Shown here: positions 1 through 5,689 of the stretch, piece after piece | How the letters are laid out: each line of letters opens with the position of its first letter | Position numbering within the stretch: the first letter of the stretch is position 1 | Assembly (NCBI GenBank): GCA_021813835.1 | Contig: JAKAJJ010000033.1 | Span: 1 to 6,848 of the forward strand | Direction: 5' to 3' | Length of the DNA stretch: 6,848 bases | DNA from: a bacterium | GTDB taxonomy: Bacteria > Patescibacteriota > Minisyncoccia > Phycocordibacterales > Phycocordibacteraceae | The notes under the pieces: generated by a model | Database searches by the model: none | Seen by the model: the letters and a program-made list of their open reading frames with translations, nothing else | Told to the model about the DNA's origin: nothing | Position numbers and translations under genes: made by a program

Positions 1-1
1 C

Positions 2-544
2 GATCTCCTGGGCAGGAATACCTTCCTGCACCGAAACAGCGCGGTGTCCGCCGACGGCGTGTTCCTCGAGCGCGGCGAGGCGTTCGTGGCGGTCTCGGCG
101 GGCGATCCGCTCATCATCGCCGGCGGCGGCGAGTACGCGATCGTGGCGAACGCGCCGCTCGAATCGCTCGTCGCGCCCGAGGCGGTCACCGGTGCGCTCC
201 TCCGCCGGCGCGTGAGCATCGTCCACGCCATCGTGGAACTGCTGCGCAAGCGGGGCGTGCGGAGCTGGAATATCCTGCTCTGCCTCCAGTTCGCGCCGCC
301 GCCGGAAGCGTGCGAGTACCCGCTCGACGACCCGGAAGAAGGCGCGTATCGCCGCGCGCTCGGCGCCTACGTCGACGAGCGGTGGCCGGGATGCGCGACC
401 CGGCCGGCGGACGCGCGCTTGCGCCTCGACTGCGAGGCGCTCGTCATCGAACAGGCGAGGCAGATCGGCATCACCCGCGCGTGGGCGACCCGCGGCGGCG
501 AACTCCTCGACGGAAATCTCGTCATCGTCAGGCGCAACGCCTGA
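2..544 (+). CDS. Divergent YfiH/PgeF-like (multicopper polyphenol oxidase fold) protein, 5' end missing
   Basis: The frame is open to the left edge, so the gene starts outside the window and 180 residues are visible; a GTG at 44 is in frame but need not be the start. Spacing and blocks resemble the YfiH/PgeF family (Cu-oxidase_4, purine-nucleoside or peptidoglycan-edit enzymes). AFVAVSAGDPLII lies where the family has the TADCxPvL strand, EYAIVANAPLESLV where it has AAHAGWRG, LCLQFAPPPEACEYPL where it has the GPaIG..cyEV segment, and LVIVRRNA where it has the FFSYRR end. If this alignment is right, the metal ligands Cys (ADC) and His (AHAGW) are replaced by Asp and Asn, so the protein would not be a standard enzyme of the family. 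The fold assignment is inference from memory of the family; it could be another conserved Parcubacteria protein. It is convergent with murC and ends just before a shared hairpin. Confidence 0.6.
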   Translation, partial: DLLGRNTFLHRNSAVSADGVFLERGEAFVAVSAGDPLIIAGGGEYAIVANAPLESLVAPEAVTGALLRRRVSIVHAIVELLRKRGVRSWNILLCLQFAPPPEACEYPLDDPEEGAYRRALGAYVDERWPGCATRPADARLRLDCEALVIEQARQIGITRAWATRGGELLDGNLVIVRRNA

Positions 545-563
545 CGCGCGGGCTTCCCCGCCG

Positions 564-592
564 GAGCCGATCCACGCGGTCGGCTCTTTTTT
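564..592 (+). terminator. Rho-independent terminator of the YfiH-like gene
   Basis: A perfect 7-bp stem, GAGCCGA (564-570) with TCGGCTC (580-586) and a 9-nt loop, is followed directly by six T. It lies 20 nt after the stop codon at 542-544. The last two T of the tract form part of the murC stop codon (591-593, opposite strand), so the two convergent genes are separated by this hairpin only. Read on the minus strand it has no U-tract, so it should act mainly on rightward transcripts. Confidence 0.85.
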
Positions 593-1862
593 ATGCGCGG
601 CCGGCCGCGCGGTCGGCGACCTTGTAAATATCGCCGGCGCCCATCGTCATAACGGCGTCTCCCGGACCGGCCTTCGCAAATTCGCGTTCTATCGCCTCGA
701 AATCGAGCGCCGTCGCGCCGGCGCCGTTCGCGCGGACGCGCGCGGCGAGGAGCGCGCTCGAGACCGAGCCGTCGTCTTTTTCGCGCGCGGCGTAAATGGG
801 GGCGATGAAGATCTCGTCCGCGTCCTTGAACGACTGCGCGAATCCGTCCAGGAGGTCCTTCGTGCGGCTGTAGAGGTGCGGGTGGAACGCGACGAAAATC
901 TTGCCCTTCGTCCGGGCGCGGAGCGCCTTGAGCGTTTCCCGCACCGCTGTCGGATGGTGCGCGTAATCGTCGTACACGTCCGCGCCGTTCGCCGTCTTTC
1001 CTTTGTATTCGAACCGCCGCCAGGTTCCGCGGAAATCCGCGAGCGAGCCGCGGAGAGCATCGTCCGCGATGCCCGGGAGCACGGTCCGCGCCGCCGCCGC
1101 GGCGGCGCGGGCGTTCATCCGATTGAACTCCCCCGGCAAACGCAGGTCGAACGCGGGCTCTTTCGCGTAGTCAACGATACGCGCCTTCGCCGCGCCGAGC
1201 AGGGGGGCGATATTCGGATCCCCCGGACGGGTAACGATGGCGCCATTCGCCGGCACCCGCGCGAGCGCTTTTCGAAACGTCTCCTGGAGCGCCGCGAGCG
1301 ACGGGAACCAGTCCGTGTGGTCCCACTCGAGGTTCGTGACGACGAGGACCGCAGGCGAGAGCTCGAGAAGGTGGTCCCGGTACTCGCAGGCCTCGACGAC
1401 GAAGAGGTCGGATTCGCCGCGCAGGTAATTGCTCCCGAAGTCGCGGACGATGGAACCGACGATGACGGTCGGCGACGCGCCGGCGTTGATGAGTATGCTC
1501 CCGAGCATTCCCGTCGTCGTCGTCTTGCCGTGCGTGCCGGCCACCGCCACCGTCCGCATCGGTGCCGACACTTTCCCAAGCATCTCGAAGTATGACGACT
1601 GCGGGATGCCGCGCCGCGCGGCCTGCGCGCGCTCCGGATTGTCCGCCGGTACCGCGTCGCTGTACACGACCTGCTCCGCGTCCTCCGGCACGTTCTCCGC
1701 CCCTTGCGGCACGAGCACCTGAATGCCTTTCTCTTCGAGCATCTCAGTCACGGGACCCCGCTCGCGGTCCGAGCCGGTCACCGCCGCGCCCCGATCCTTG
1801 AAATACTGCGCGAGCGCGCTCATCCCGATGCCGCCGATGCCGATGAAATGGATATTTTTCAT
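591..1862 (-). CDS. murC: UDP-N-acetylmuramate--L-alanine ligase MurC
   Basis: MurC joins L-Ala to UDP-MurNAc with ATP in the cytoplasm, the first peptide step of peptidoglycan synthesis. The 423-residue protein has all the family marks. The N-terminal Rossmann strand-loop HFIGIGGIGMSALA is at 5-18 and binds the UDP-sugar. The ATP P-loop VAGTHGKTTTT is at 107-117, with EACEYRDHLL at 157-166 and NLEWDHTDWF at 177-186 in the Mur central domain. VYDDYAHHPTAV (296-306) and FHPHLYSRTKDL (326-337) lie in the C-terminal domain. It is shorter than the E. coli enzyme (about 490 aa). The ATG (1860-1862) overlaps the TGA of the upstream papain-like gene by four bases, which fixes the start and suggests translational coupling. 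No GGAGG precedes it, only a weak GGAAG. The TAA at 591-593 lies in the T-tract of the convergent terminator. The gene identity is secure. Confidence 0.97.
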   Translation of the reverse strand: MKNIHFIGIGGIGMSALAQYFKDRGAAVTGSDRERGPVTEMLEEKGIQVLVPQGAENVPEDAEQVVYSDAVPADNPERAQAARRGIPQSSYFEMLGKVSAPMRTVAVAGTHGKTTTTGMLGSILINAGASPTVIVGSIVRDFGSNYLRGESDLFVVEACEYRDHLLELSPAVLVVTNLEWDHTDWFPSLAALQETFRKALARVPANGAIVTRPGDPNIAPLLGAAKARIVDYAKEPAFDLRLPGEFNRMNARAAAAAARTVLPGIADDALRGSLADFRGTWRRFEYKGKTANGADVYDDYAHHPTAVRETLKALRARTKGKIFVAFHPHLYSRTKDLLDGFAQSFKDADEIFIAPIYAAREKDDGSVSSALLAARVRANGAGATALDFEAIEREFAKAGPGDAVMTMGAGDIYKVADRAAGRA

Positions 1863-2341
1863 AGGGTCTTCCGATAGATGGCGGTAATCCGACGCCGCGG
1901 CTTGCCGCGGCGCATCCCGAACGTGACGTGGTGCGTCCCCACGACTCCGCTTCCCGACACGTTGCTTATCGCCTTCGCACCGCCCAGCGCAAACCCGATG
2001 TGGCGGTGCATTTCGCCACGTTCGTCACGCTCAGATTCCCACACGAGCACGTCGCCAGCGCGCGGGACGCGCGCTCGTTTCCATCCGTTCTTTTCGAGGT
2101 CGTGGATTGTGCCCGCTACCGTGCCGTGCATACGCGAAATGAGTCCCAGAAAAGCCAGGAGCGAGGATGCATAGAAGGCACAGGAAAGGGCGCCGCCACG
2201 CATAATGTCCTTTCTTTCCCCATCCACTCGCGCAAAAAAATTTCTAAACATTCGAGTTCCCTGGCTATTTTTCAGTACCGCGAAATAGCTGTCCCTCACG
2301 AGGGGTATGACTTTCTCTTTTTTCTTCCCGGATTTTTTCAT
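1859..2341 (-). CDS. Putative papain-like (NlpC/P60- or CHAP-type) cell-wall hydrolase in the mur cluster
   Basis: A 160-residue protein. I chose the ATG at 2339-2341 because it overlaps the murD TGA as ATGA; the frame stays open upstream, but only inside murD. A Lys-rich N-terminus (MKKSGKKKEK) is followed by a helix with a candidate nucleophile at Cys54 (ALSCAFYASSLLAFLGL, 51-67). Then come PRAGDVLVW (93-101) and RHIGFALGGAKAISN (113-127), with His114 at the catalytic-His position; a second His pair is at 137-138 (GTHHVTFG). Cys-helix, GDvlvW strand and HiGf strand in this order is the layout of NlpC/P60 and CHAP amidases or endopeptidases. No signal peptide is seen; residues 57-70 are hydrophobic but belong to the Cys helix. 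Its place between murD and murC supports a peptidoglycan role. Fold and function are inference. Confidence 0.65.
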   Translation of the reverse strand: MKKSGKKKEKVIPLVRDSYFAVLKNSQGTRMFRNFFARVDGERKDIMRGGALSCAFYASSLLAFLGLISRMHGTVAGTIHDLEKNGWKRARVPRAGDVLVWESERDERGEMHRHIGFALGGAKAISNVSGSGVVGTHHVTFGMRRGKPRRRITAIYRKTL

Positions 2342-3642
2342 AGGGCTTTGGCGAGCGCATCGAACCGGTCGCCCCGGTCGAACTCGTTCTTGAACATGCC
2401 GAATGATGCGAACGCCGGTGAAAATATGACGACATCTCCGGTGGCTGCGGCGGCCCATGCGGCTGTCACTGCATCCCCGAGCGCGGCATAAACGGGTACG
2501 CCGACCAGATCCTTGCAAATGCGCTCCGTGCCCGTTCCGGCGAGCAGGATGACCTTTTTCACGTCCGGCAGCCGCGCGAGGAGCGCGCTCATATCGAGCC
2601 CCTTGTCCGCGCCGCCCATAATGAGCACCGTGCGCGCGGGGCCGAGCGCGGCGAGCGCGGCGAGGGTCGCCTCGGGCGTGGTCGCCGTCGTGTCGTTGTA
2701 TACCTTCACGCCGTTCACTTCCCGAATGAACTCGAGCCGGCCCGGGACGCCGGAAAATTTCTCGACGGCGCGGCGTATGGTCGCGCCGTCGACGCCGAGC
2801 GCCTGCGCCGCTTTCGCGGCGCAGGCGGCGTCGTAGCGGTTATGCTCGCCGGGGATGCGCAGAGTCCATCCGGCGAGGTCGTCGGCGGAGGCGACCTCTG
2901 CGCGCGAGGCATCCTGCGGGTACGCTCCTTCCACGATCGATTTCGCCTGGCTTCCGAGGATGAAAAAATCTCCCGGATCCTGATACCGGAAAATGTTCGC
3001 CTTGTCGGCCAGATACGCGCCCGTATCGCCCCGGTAATAGTTCAGATGGTCCGGATAGAAGGTCGTGAACACCGCGACATGCGGGCTCATCCGCGCCTCG
3101 CCCCACCCCTGCAGCTGCCACGAATCGAGCTCGAGCACCGCCGTATGTTCGGGCGTCGCCTCGGAAAGGAGCGCCAAGGTCGAGACGCCGCGCACGTTCC
3201 CGCCGAGGAGCGCCGGCCGCCCCGCTTCCCGGAGGATGGCGTGGAGCATATGCGCGGCGGTGGACTTGCCGCGCGTGCCCGTTACGCCGATGACGGGCAC
3301 GCCGGAGATTCCCGCGAAGAGATCGGCGCTCATCCGTACGGGAATGCCGTTCTTCCTCGCTTCGGCGACGTACGGGGAGTCGAGCGGAACGCCCGCGGCC
3401 TTCAGGACGAGGTCGCGGCCGCGGAAATCCTCGAGCCGGTGCTCGCCGAGGACGAACCGGATGTTCGGGAACGCTTCGAGCTGCGCGACCGATCCGGCAA
3501 GCTCCTCACGGCTCTTGAGGTCGGTCACGACGAGGTCGGCGCCGCACTCGGCGAGATAGCGGGCGTCGCCCACGCCCCGGCCGAGGAGGCCGAGCCCCAT
3601 CACCGTTATCTTCTTCCCGCGGAAATGCGCATGCGCGTCCAC
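2338..3642 (-). CDS. murD: UDP-N-acetylmuramoylalanine--D-glutamate ligase MurD
   Basis: MurD adds D-Glu to UDP-MurNAc-L-Ala using ATP in the cytoplasm. The 434-residue protein shows the N-terminal Rossmann motif VMGLGLLGRG (14-23) and the P-loop VTGTRGKST (120-128, with Arg where Asn is more usual). FYPDHLNYYRG is at 195-205, GEHNRYDAACAA at 265-276, and NDTTATTPEATLAAL at 316-330 (the family's DSKATN-type segment). GGADKGLD is at 343-350 and SPAFASFGMFKNEFDRGDRF at 408-427, a strong MurD signature. The start is a GTG (3640-3642); no upstream ATG is in frame before the previous gene. Five bases before it lies GGATA, inside TAGGATAGG, rather than a GGAGG. The TGA overlaps the next gene's ATG. 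The 52-nt gap to the PrcB-domain gene may hold a promoter, but I cannot define one. Confidence 0.95.
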   Translation of the reverse strand: MDAHAHFRGKKITVMGLGLLGRGVGDARYLAECGADLVVTDLKSREELAGSVAQLEAFPNIRFVLGEHRLEDFRGRDLVLKAAGVPLDSPYVAEARKNGIPVRMSADLFAGISGVPVIGVTGTRGKSTAAHMLHAILREAGRPALLGGNVRGVSTLALLSEATPEHTAVLELDSWQLQGWGEARMSPHVAVFTTFYPDHLNYYRGDTGAYLADKANIFRYQDPGDFFILGSQAKSIVEGAYPQDASRAEVASADDLAGWTLRIPGEHNRYDAACAAKAAQALGVDGATIRRAVEKFSGVPGRLEFIREVNGVKVYNDTTATTPEATLAALAALGPARTVLIMGGADKGLDMSALLARLPDVKKVILLAGTGTERICKDLVGVPVYAALGDAVTAAWAAAATGDVVIFSPAFASFGMFKNEFDRGDRFDALAKAL

Positions 3643-3694
3643 GCGCCTATCCTACCGTATGAGGCGCAAAAAATGGAAACGGAGGCGCGCGGGG

Positions 3695-4219
3695 TTACAG
3701 GCAGTTCGTCGTTGTCGCGACGTCCTCGTGGGCGAGGGGAAGAGCGGTCTTCGGGAGCTCGACGACCTGGTACGGCGCCGTCTTCGATTGCGCGAGGATG
3801 CAGGTGCTGTCGGGCGACGAGAGGGTCACCGCGACTGTGCGCGTCGTTCCGTCCGTCACCTTTGAGACCGTTATCGCGTAACCGGCGGTCGGTTCGGTTC
3901 CGGCGAATACCGCGATGACGCTGTCCGACGAGAAATCCACGAGCGGCGCCTGGCCGGCCGCGTCGACCATCTTCCAGAGCTCGCCGAGCTGGCCCTCCGA
4001 CGTGATGAGATAGTTGACGCGCGTCTTGACGGTCGAATGCGCCCCATGCGCGAGTTCGATGAAGGAGACGACCGTCCCGTCGGAGCTCGTCGCTATCGCC
4101 GAGGACGGCGCGATGTTCGGGAGCGTGCCGCGGCCGTACAGAAAGACGAAGACGCCGATAACCACGGCGGCAAGCGCCAATCCGAGGATGATCGCCACAT
4201 CGTGCGCGGTGTCGTGCAT
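3695..4219 (-). CDS. Membrane-anchored PrcB C-terminal-domain-like protein
   Basis: From the ATG at 4217-4219 the protein has 174 residues. A single N-terminal membrane segment (about 8-28, VAIILGLALAAVVIGVFVFLY) has a short charged N-terminus, so the rest should face outward. A Ser/Thr-rich linker follows. Residues 97-160 (SSDSVIAVFAGTEPTAGYAITVSKV and later APYQVVELPK) resemble the PrcB C-terminal domain, a small beta domain found in secreted or lipoprotein-like proteins. It has only two Cys (140, 173), which could form a disulfide; there is no lipobox. An in-frame GTG at 4225 would add two residues. I prefer the ATG because TATACT lies six bases before it, fitting a leaderless message. It sits between tRNA-Ile and murD on the same strand. 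The domain call is moderate and the function is unknown. Confidence 0.7.
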   Translation of the reverse strand: MHDTAHDVAIILGLALAAVVIGVFVFLYGRGTLPNIAPSSAIATSSDGTVVSFIELAHGAHSTVKTRVNYLITSEGQLGELWKMVDAAGQAPLVDFSSDSVIAVFAGTEPTAGYAITVSKVTDGTTRTVAVTLSSPDSTCILAQSKTAPYQVVELPKTALPLAHEDVATTTNCL

Positions 4220-4231
4220 ATGCACAGTATA
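4220..4231 (-). promoter_or_regulatory. Possible -10 element for a leaderless PrcB-domain mRNA
   Basis: On the minus strand TATACT (4226-4231) matches five of six bases of TATAAT and is followed by six bases and then the ATG at 4219. Transcription would start at or next to the A of the ATG. No convincing -35 box is found 16-18 bases upstream, so this rests on the -10 alone. Confidence 0.35.
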
Positions 4232-4358
4232 GACGCGCCGCGAACGAACGCGGACGCGCGGTGGGTATAACGATGCGCGCCGGATTTGCGGCTGGAAAGG
4301 CGAAACTCTGCTGCGCGCGCCAAAAGCCGAACGTGGGAGCCGCCCGGGCTGTCAGGAG

Positions 4359-4431
4359 TGCGTGTGCCAGGATTCGAACCTGGGACCGTCCGCGTATCAG
4401 GCGGATGCTCTACCAACTGAGCTACACACGC
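4359..4431 (-). tRNA. tRNA-Ile (anticodon GAU)
   Basis: All 73 positions fold as a standard cloverleaf. The acceptor stem is GCGTGTG with CACACGC (7 bp), the D arm GCTC/GAGC with loop AGTTGGTA, and the anticodon stem TCCGC/GCGGA with loop CTGATAC, giving anticodon GAU. A 5-nt variable loop and the T arm CCAGG-TTCGAAT-CCTGG follow. The discriminator is A and no CCA is encoded, so the 3' end must be added by a nucleotidyltransferase. tRNA-Ile often lies in a 16S-23S spacer; here it is about 1.3 kb downstream of the 16S 3' end, with a protein gene between and no 23S in the window. Confidence 0.97.
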
Positions 4432-4441
4432 AGTTCTCCCG

Positions 4442-4470
4442 ATGATACCAAACCGAACCCGCTCTTTCCA
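4442..4470 (-). promoter_or_regulatory. Sigma70-like promoter of tRNA-Ile
   Basis: Minus strand: TGGAAA (4465-4470, four of six matches to TTGACA), a 17-nt spacer, then TATCAT (4442-4447, five of six matches to TATAAT). The expected start is about seven bases further on, just ahead of the tRNA 5' end at 4431. The -35 box lies three bases from the symmetric site at 4474-4507, so a protein bound there could influence this promoter. Confidence 0.6.
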
Positions 4471-4473
4471 CTG

Positions 4474-4507
4474 TTCCTTATAACTCACTATAGGTGAACG
4501 TAAGGAA
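4474..4507. promoter_or_regulatory. Symmetric 30-bp site, copy B (candidate operator upstream of tRNA-Ile)
   Basis: CCTTA (4476-4480), seven bases, CTATAG (4488-4493), seven bases, TAAGG (4501-4505). The outer arms are inverted copies, extending to TTCCTTA/TAAGGAA here, and the centre is itself a palindrome, so the whole is a three-part dyad. Copy A at 5087-5116 has the same arms, centre and spacer lengths but different spacer bases, which argues that the three blocks are what is conserved. It lies five bases beyond the stop of the wHTH/Cas2-like gene and directly upstream of the tRNA-Ile -35 box. An operator for the neighbouring wHTH protein is the simplest reading; a recombination or cleavage site is an alternative. 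Confidence 0.6.
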
Positions 4508-4511
4508 AATT

Positions 4512-5081
4512 CTAATGGAGGCGGAAATGCCCCCGAAGACCCCTGTCAGATTCGAGCGCTTCCGCGACGAAGGAGCGCATCTCCCCGACGCCGCTTTTGA
4601 GGTGCGCGCGCACGAGCCCGATGAACTCATCGCACGGATACGGATACACCCATACGCTGTCTTGAATGCGGACGAACCCTTTACCCCCCAGAAGTCGCCG
4701 AAGTCGATCGCGAACGCGGCGGCGGCGTTCATTAACATCGAAAATAATAATGCGCCACTTTCCGTCCCAAAATGCCGGCTCGGGTATCTCGTACTCGCCG
4801 AACTCTATCTGCTCCAGCGTTTGCCGTCCCCTTTCGGTAAGCGCCACTCGGCGGTTCCCGTAGGAGCCGGATACCGTCACGAGTCCGGCTCGTTCGAGCC
4901 GGTTGATCCCCTGCGCAATTCTCCGGTACAGGTGCGCCCGGCCCTTGGCCGGCCGATCCAGCTCCTTCAGCATCCTCGTCATCTTCGGAGCGACGAGAAT
5001 GACGCTGATGATGCCCGCCGCCGCAAGCGAGCGCAAAAGCAGATTCTTCATCGGTACCCGCTTCCGTTTCTGACTCCGCAT
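4512..5081 (-). CDS. PaaX-type regulator: membrane helix, winged HTH and Cas2-like domain
   Basis: A 189-residue protein starting at the ATG 5079-5081. Basic residues (MRSQKRKR) precede a hydrophobic segment (about 14-31, LLLRSLAAAGIISVILVA), possibly a membrane anchor. Next is a winged-helix region (about 50-92) with LYRRIAQGINRLERAGLV as the HTH core and SYGNRRVALTERGRQ as the wing. The C-terminal part (about 105-189) is Cas2-like: KWRIIIFDV (first strand with Asp115), a basic helix ERRRRVRDRLRRLLGGKGF, then VRIQDSVWVYPY. This wHTH-plus-Cas2-like arrangement is that of PaaX-family proteins, which database pipelines often label Cas2 in CPR genomes. No CRISPR array or cas1 lies in the window, so a regulatory or other nuclease role is more likely. 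A second ATG at residue 11 is possible. It is flanked by two copies of a symmetric site, which suggests autoregulation. Confidence 0.8.
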   Translation of the reverse strand: MRSQKRKRVPMKNLLLRSLAAAGIISVILVAPKMTRMLKELDRPAKGRAHLYRRIAQGINRLERAGLVTVSGSYGNRRVALTERGRQTLEQIEFGEYEIPEPAFWDGKWRIIIFDVNERRRRVRDRLRRLLGGKGFVRIQDSVWVYPYPCDEFIGLVRAHLKSGVGEMRSFVAEALESDRGLRGHFRLH

Positions 5082-5086
5082 CTTTA

Positions 5087-5116
5087 CCTTATTTTATCCT
5101 ATAGACGACAGTAAGG
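5087..5116. promoter_or_regulatory. Symmetric 30-bp site, copy A (candidate operator at the start of the wHTH/Cas2-like gene)
   Basis: CCTTA (5087-5091), seven bases, CTATAG (5099-5104), seven bases, TAAGG (5112-5116). It ends five bases before the ATG at 5081. On the minus strand it contains the only AAGG that could help ribosome binding, and a -10-like TAAAAT (5091-5096). Binding here would cover both promoter and start. The centre is exactly 611 bp from the centre of copy B. Over 23 bases (CTATAG to GTAAGGAAAAT) the two copies agree at 19 positions, with the differences confined to the spacer. Confidence 0.6.
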
Positions 5117-5179
5117 AAAATGATGGAATCCACAGGCACTGTGCGGCCGTCGCAACGCGCGAGTATACTGAAACCGCCG

Positions 5180-5377
5180 ATGGTCTACCGAGGCGCCAAG
5201 CCCCGAGAAGCCAAACGAGTCCGTGAATCGCGGAGATCGACCCGTGAGGACAAGCTCCGCCGCCACCGCAACAAGGAGCGCATCTGGAAGCGGTGCGTCG
5301 TCCGCCTCGCGCTCGCTCGTGGCGAGCCCTCCAGAGACGCGAACGCCGCCCCCTCGGGGGCGGCGTTCGCGTCCTAA
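5180..5377 (+). CDS. Possible small basic protein (65 aa), weak
   Basis: An ATG at 5180 opens 65 codons; the first 45 encode a strongly basic, possibly helical peptide (for example REAKRVRESRR and KLRRHRNKERIWKR). A -10-like TATACT (5164-5169) lies ten bases upstream. The last 13 codons run through the long inverted repeat at 5336-5373, and the stop TAA lies in the A-tract after it. No family is recognised, no ribosome site is seen, and GC-rich DNA opens such frames often. It is equally possible that this stretch is non-coding. Confidence 0.2.
   Translation: MVYRGAKPREAKRVRESRRSTREDKLRRHRNKERIWKRCVVRLALARGEPSRDANAAPSGAAFAS
5336..5373. repeat. Perfect 18-bp inverted repeat H1
   Basis: Arms 5336-5353 and 5356-5373 are exact reverse complements around a 2-base centre (TC). 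The stem is very GC-rich with a run of five C paired to five G. Seven A (5376-5382) follow on the plus strand, so neither strand offers the T-tract of a normal terminator after the stem. It is the leftmost of four hairpins in about 190 bp. Confidence 0.85.
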
Positions 5378-5394
5378 AAAAAGACGTGTGGTCA

Positions 5395-5429
5395 CGCATA
5401 ATCCGCTCGCCGTCGCTCGCGGATTTGCG
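5395..5429. repeat. Inverted repeat H2 (11 bp with one bulge)
   Basis: CGCA (5395-5398) plus AATCCGC (5400-5406) pair with GCGGATT (5419-5425) and TGCG (5426-5429), with T5399 bulged and a 12-nt loop. Its position between two perfect repeats suggests it belongs to the same group. Confidence 0.6.
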
Positions 5430-5435
5430 CGACCC

Positions 5436-5473
5436 CGGAGCGCGGTTCGGCCTGCTGGCCGAACCGCGCTCCG
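5436..5473. repeat. Perfect 17-bp inverted repeat H3
   Basis: Arms 5436-5452 and 5457-5473 are exact reverse complements with a TGCT loop. Three bases separate it from the 48-bp palindrome H4. No T-tract follows on either strand. Confidence 0.85.
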
Positions 5474-5476
5474 CCC

Positions 5477-5524
5477 CGCACACAACACAAATAAGCCCGT
5501 ACGGGCTTATTTGTGTTGTGTGCG
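5477..5524 (-). terminator. 48-bp perfect palindrome H4, probable 16S terminator
   Basis: Arms 5477-5500 and 5501-5524 are exact reverse complements with no spacer. The core AAGCCCGTACGGGCTT is flanked by AAAT on one side and ATTT on the other, which is the form of a bidirectional intrinsic terminator. It is the first strong hairpin after the 16S 3' end (about 165 nt downstream on the minus strand) and so may end the rRNA transcript. The outer CACACAACACA/TGTGTTGTGTG arms are much longer than a terminator needs. On the plus strand a CTCTTTT follows. Confidence 0.65.
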
Positions 5525-5661
5525 CTCTTTTGTTCCGCCTATTCGCGCGTCGGAGCGTCAATTGAGCGCTCCCACGCGCACCGGGGTACGTTATCCGGCG
5601 TCCGAGCGGCGTTTGGGGACGACCGCTATCTCCCACGGCTCTTGCGGGCCGTATCGACAAG

Positions 5662-5680
5662 TTCCTCCTTTCGGGAAGAA
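5662..5680 (-). other. Hairpin just after the 16S 3' end
   Basis: On the rRNA strand UUCUUCC pairs with GGAGGAA (one G-U pair) around a CGAAA loop, about 10 nt beyond the expected mature 3' end. It could serve pre-16S processing. It carries a GGAGG on the rRNA strand, so it is Shine-Dalgarno-like and not an anti-Shine-Dalgarno; no start codon ATG or GTG follows at suitable spacing. Confidence 0.45.
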
Positions 5681-5689
5681 CGATTCCAT

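Noticed and set aside
2842..3918. Long plus-strand open frame opposite murD
   Set aside because: Arg-rich shadow frame over a clear murD and the PrcB-domain gene; no family features.
4484..4495. ACTCACTATAGG on the plus strand equals 12 bases of the T7 phage promoter
   Set aside because: The upstream half of the T7 promoter is absent, and the match falls in the centre and spacer of the symmetric site copy B, whose conserved blocks explain part of it. Probably chance.
4512..5081. CRISPR-Cas locus based on the Cas2-like domain
   Set aside because: No direct-repeat array with regular spacers and no other cas gene is present; the N-terminal wHTH fits the PaaX type.
5662..5670. CCTCCTT on the plus strand as an anti-Shine-Dalgarno
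   Set aside because: It is on the wrong strand: in the 16S transcript it reads AAGGAGG, and it lies beyond the aligned 3' end.
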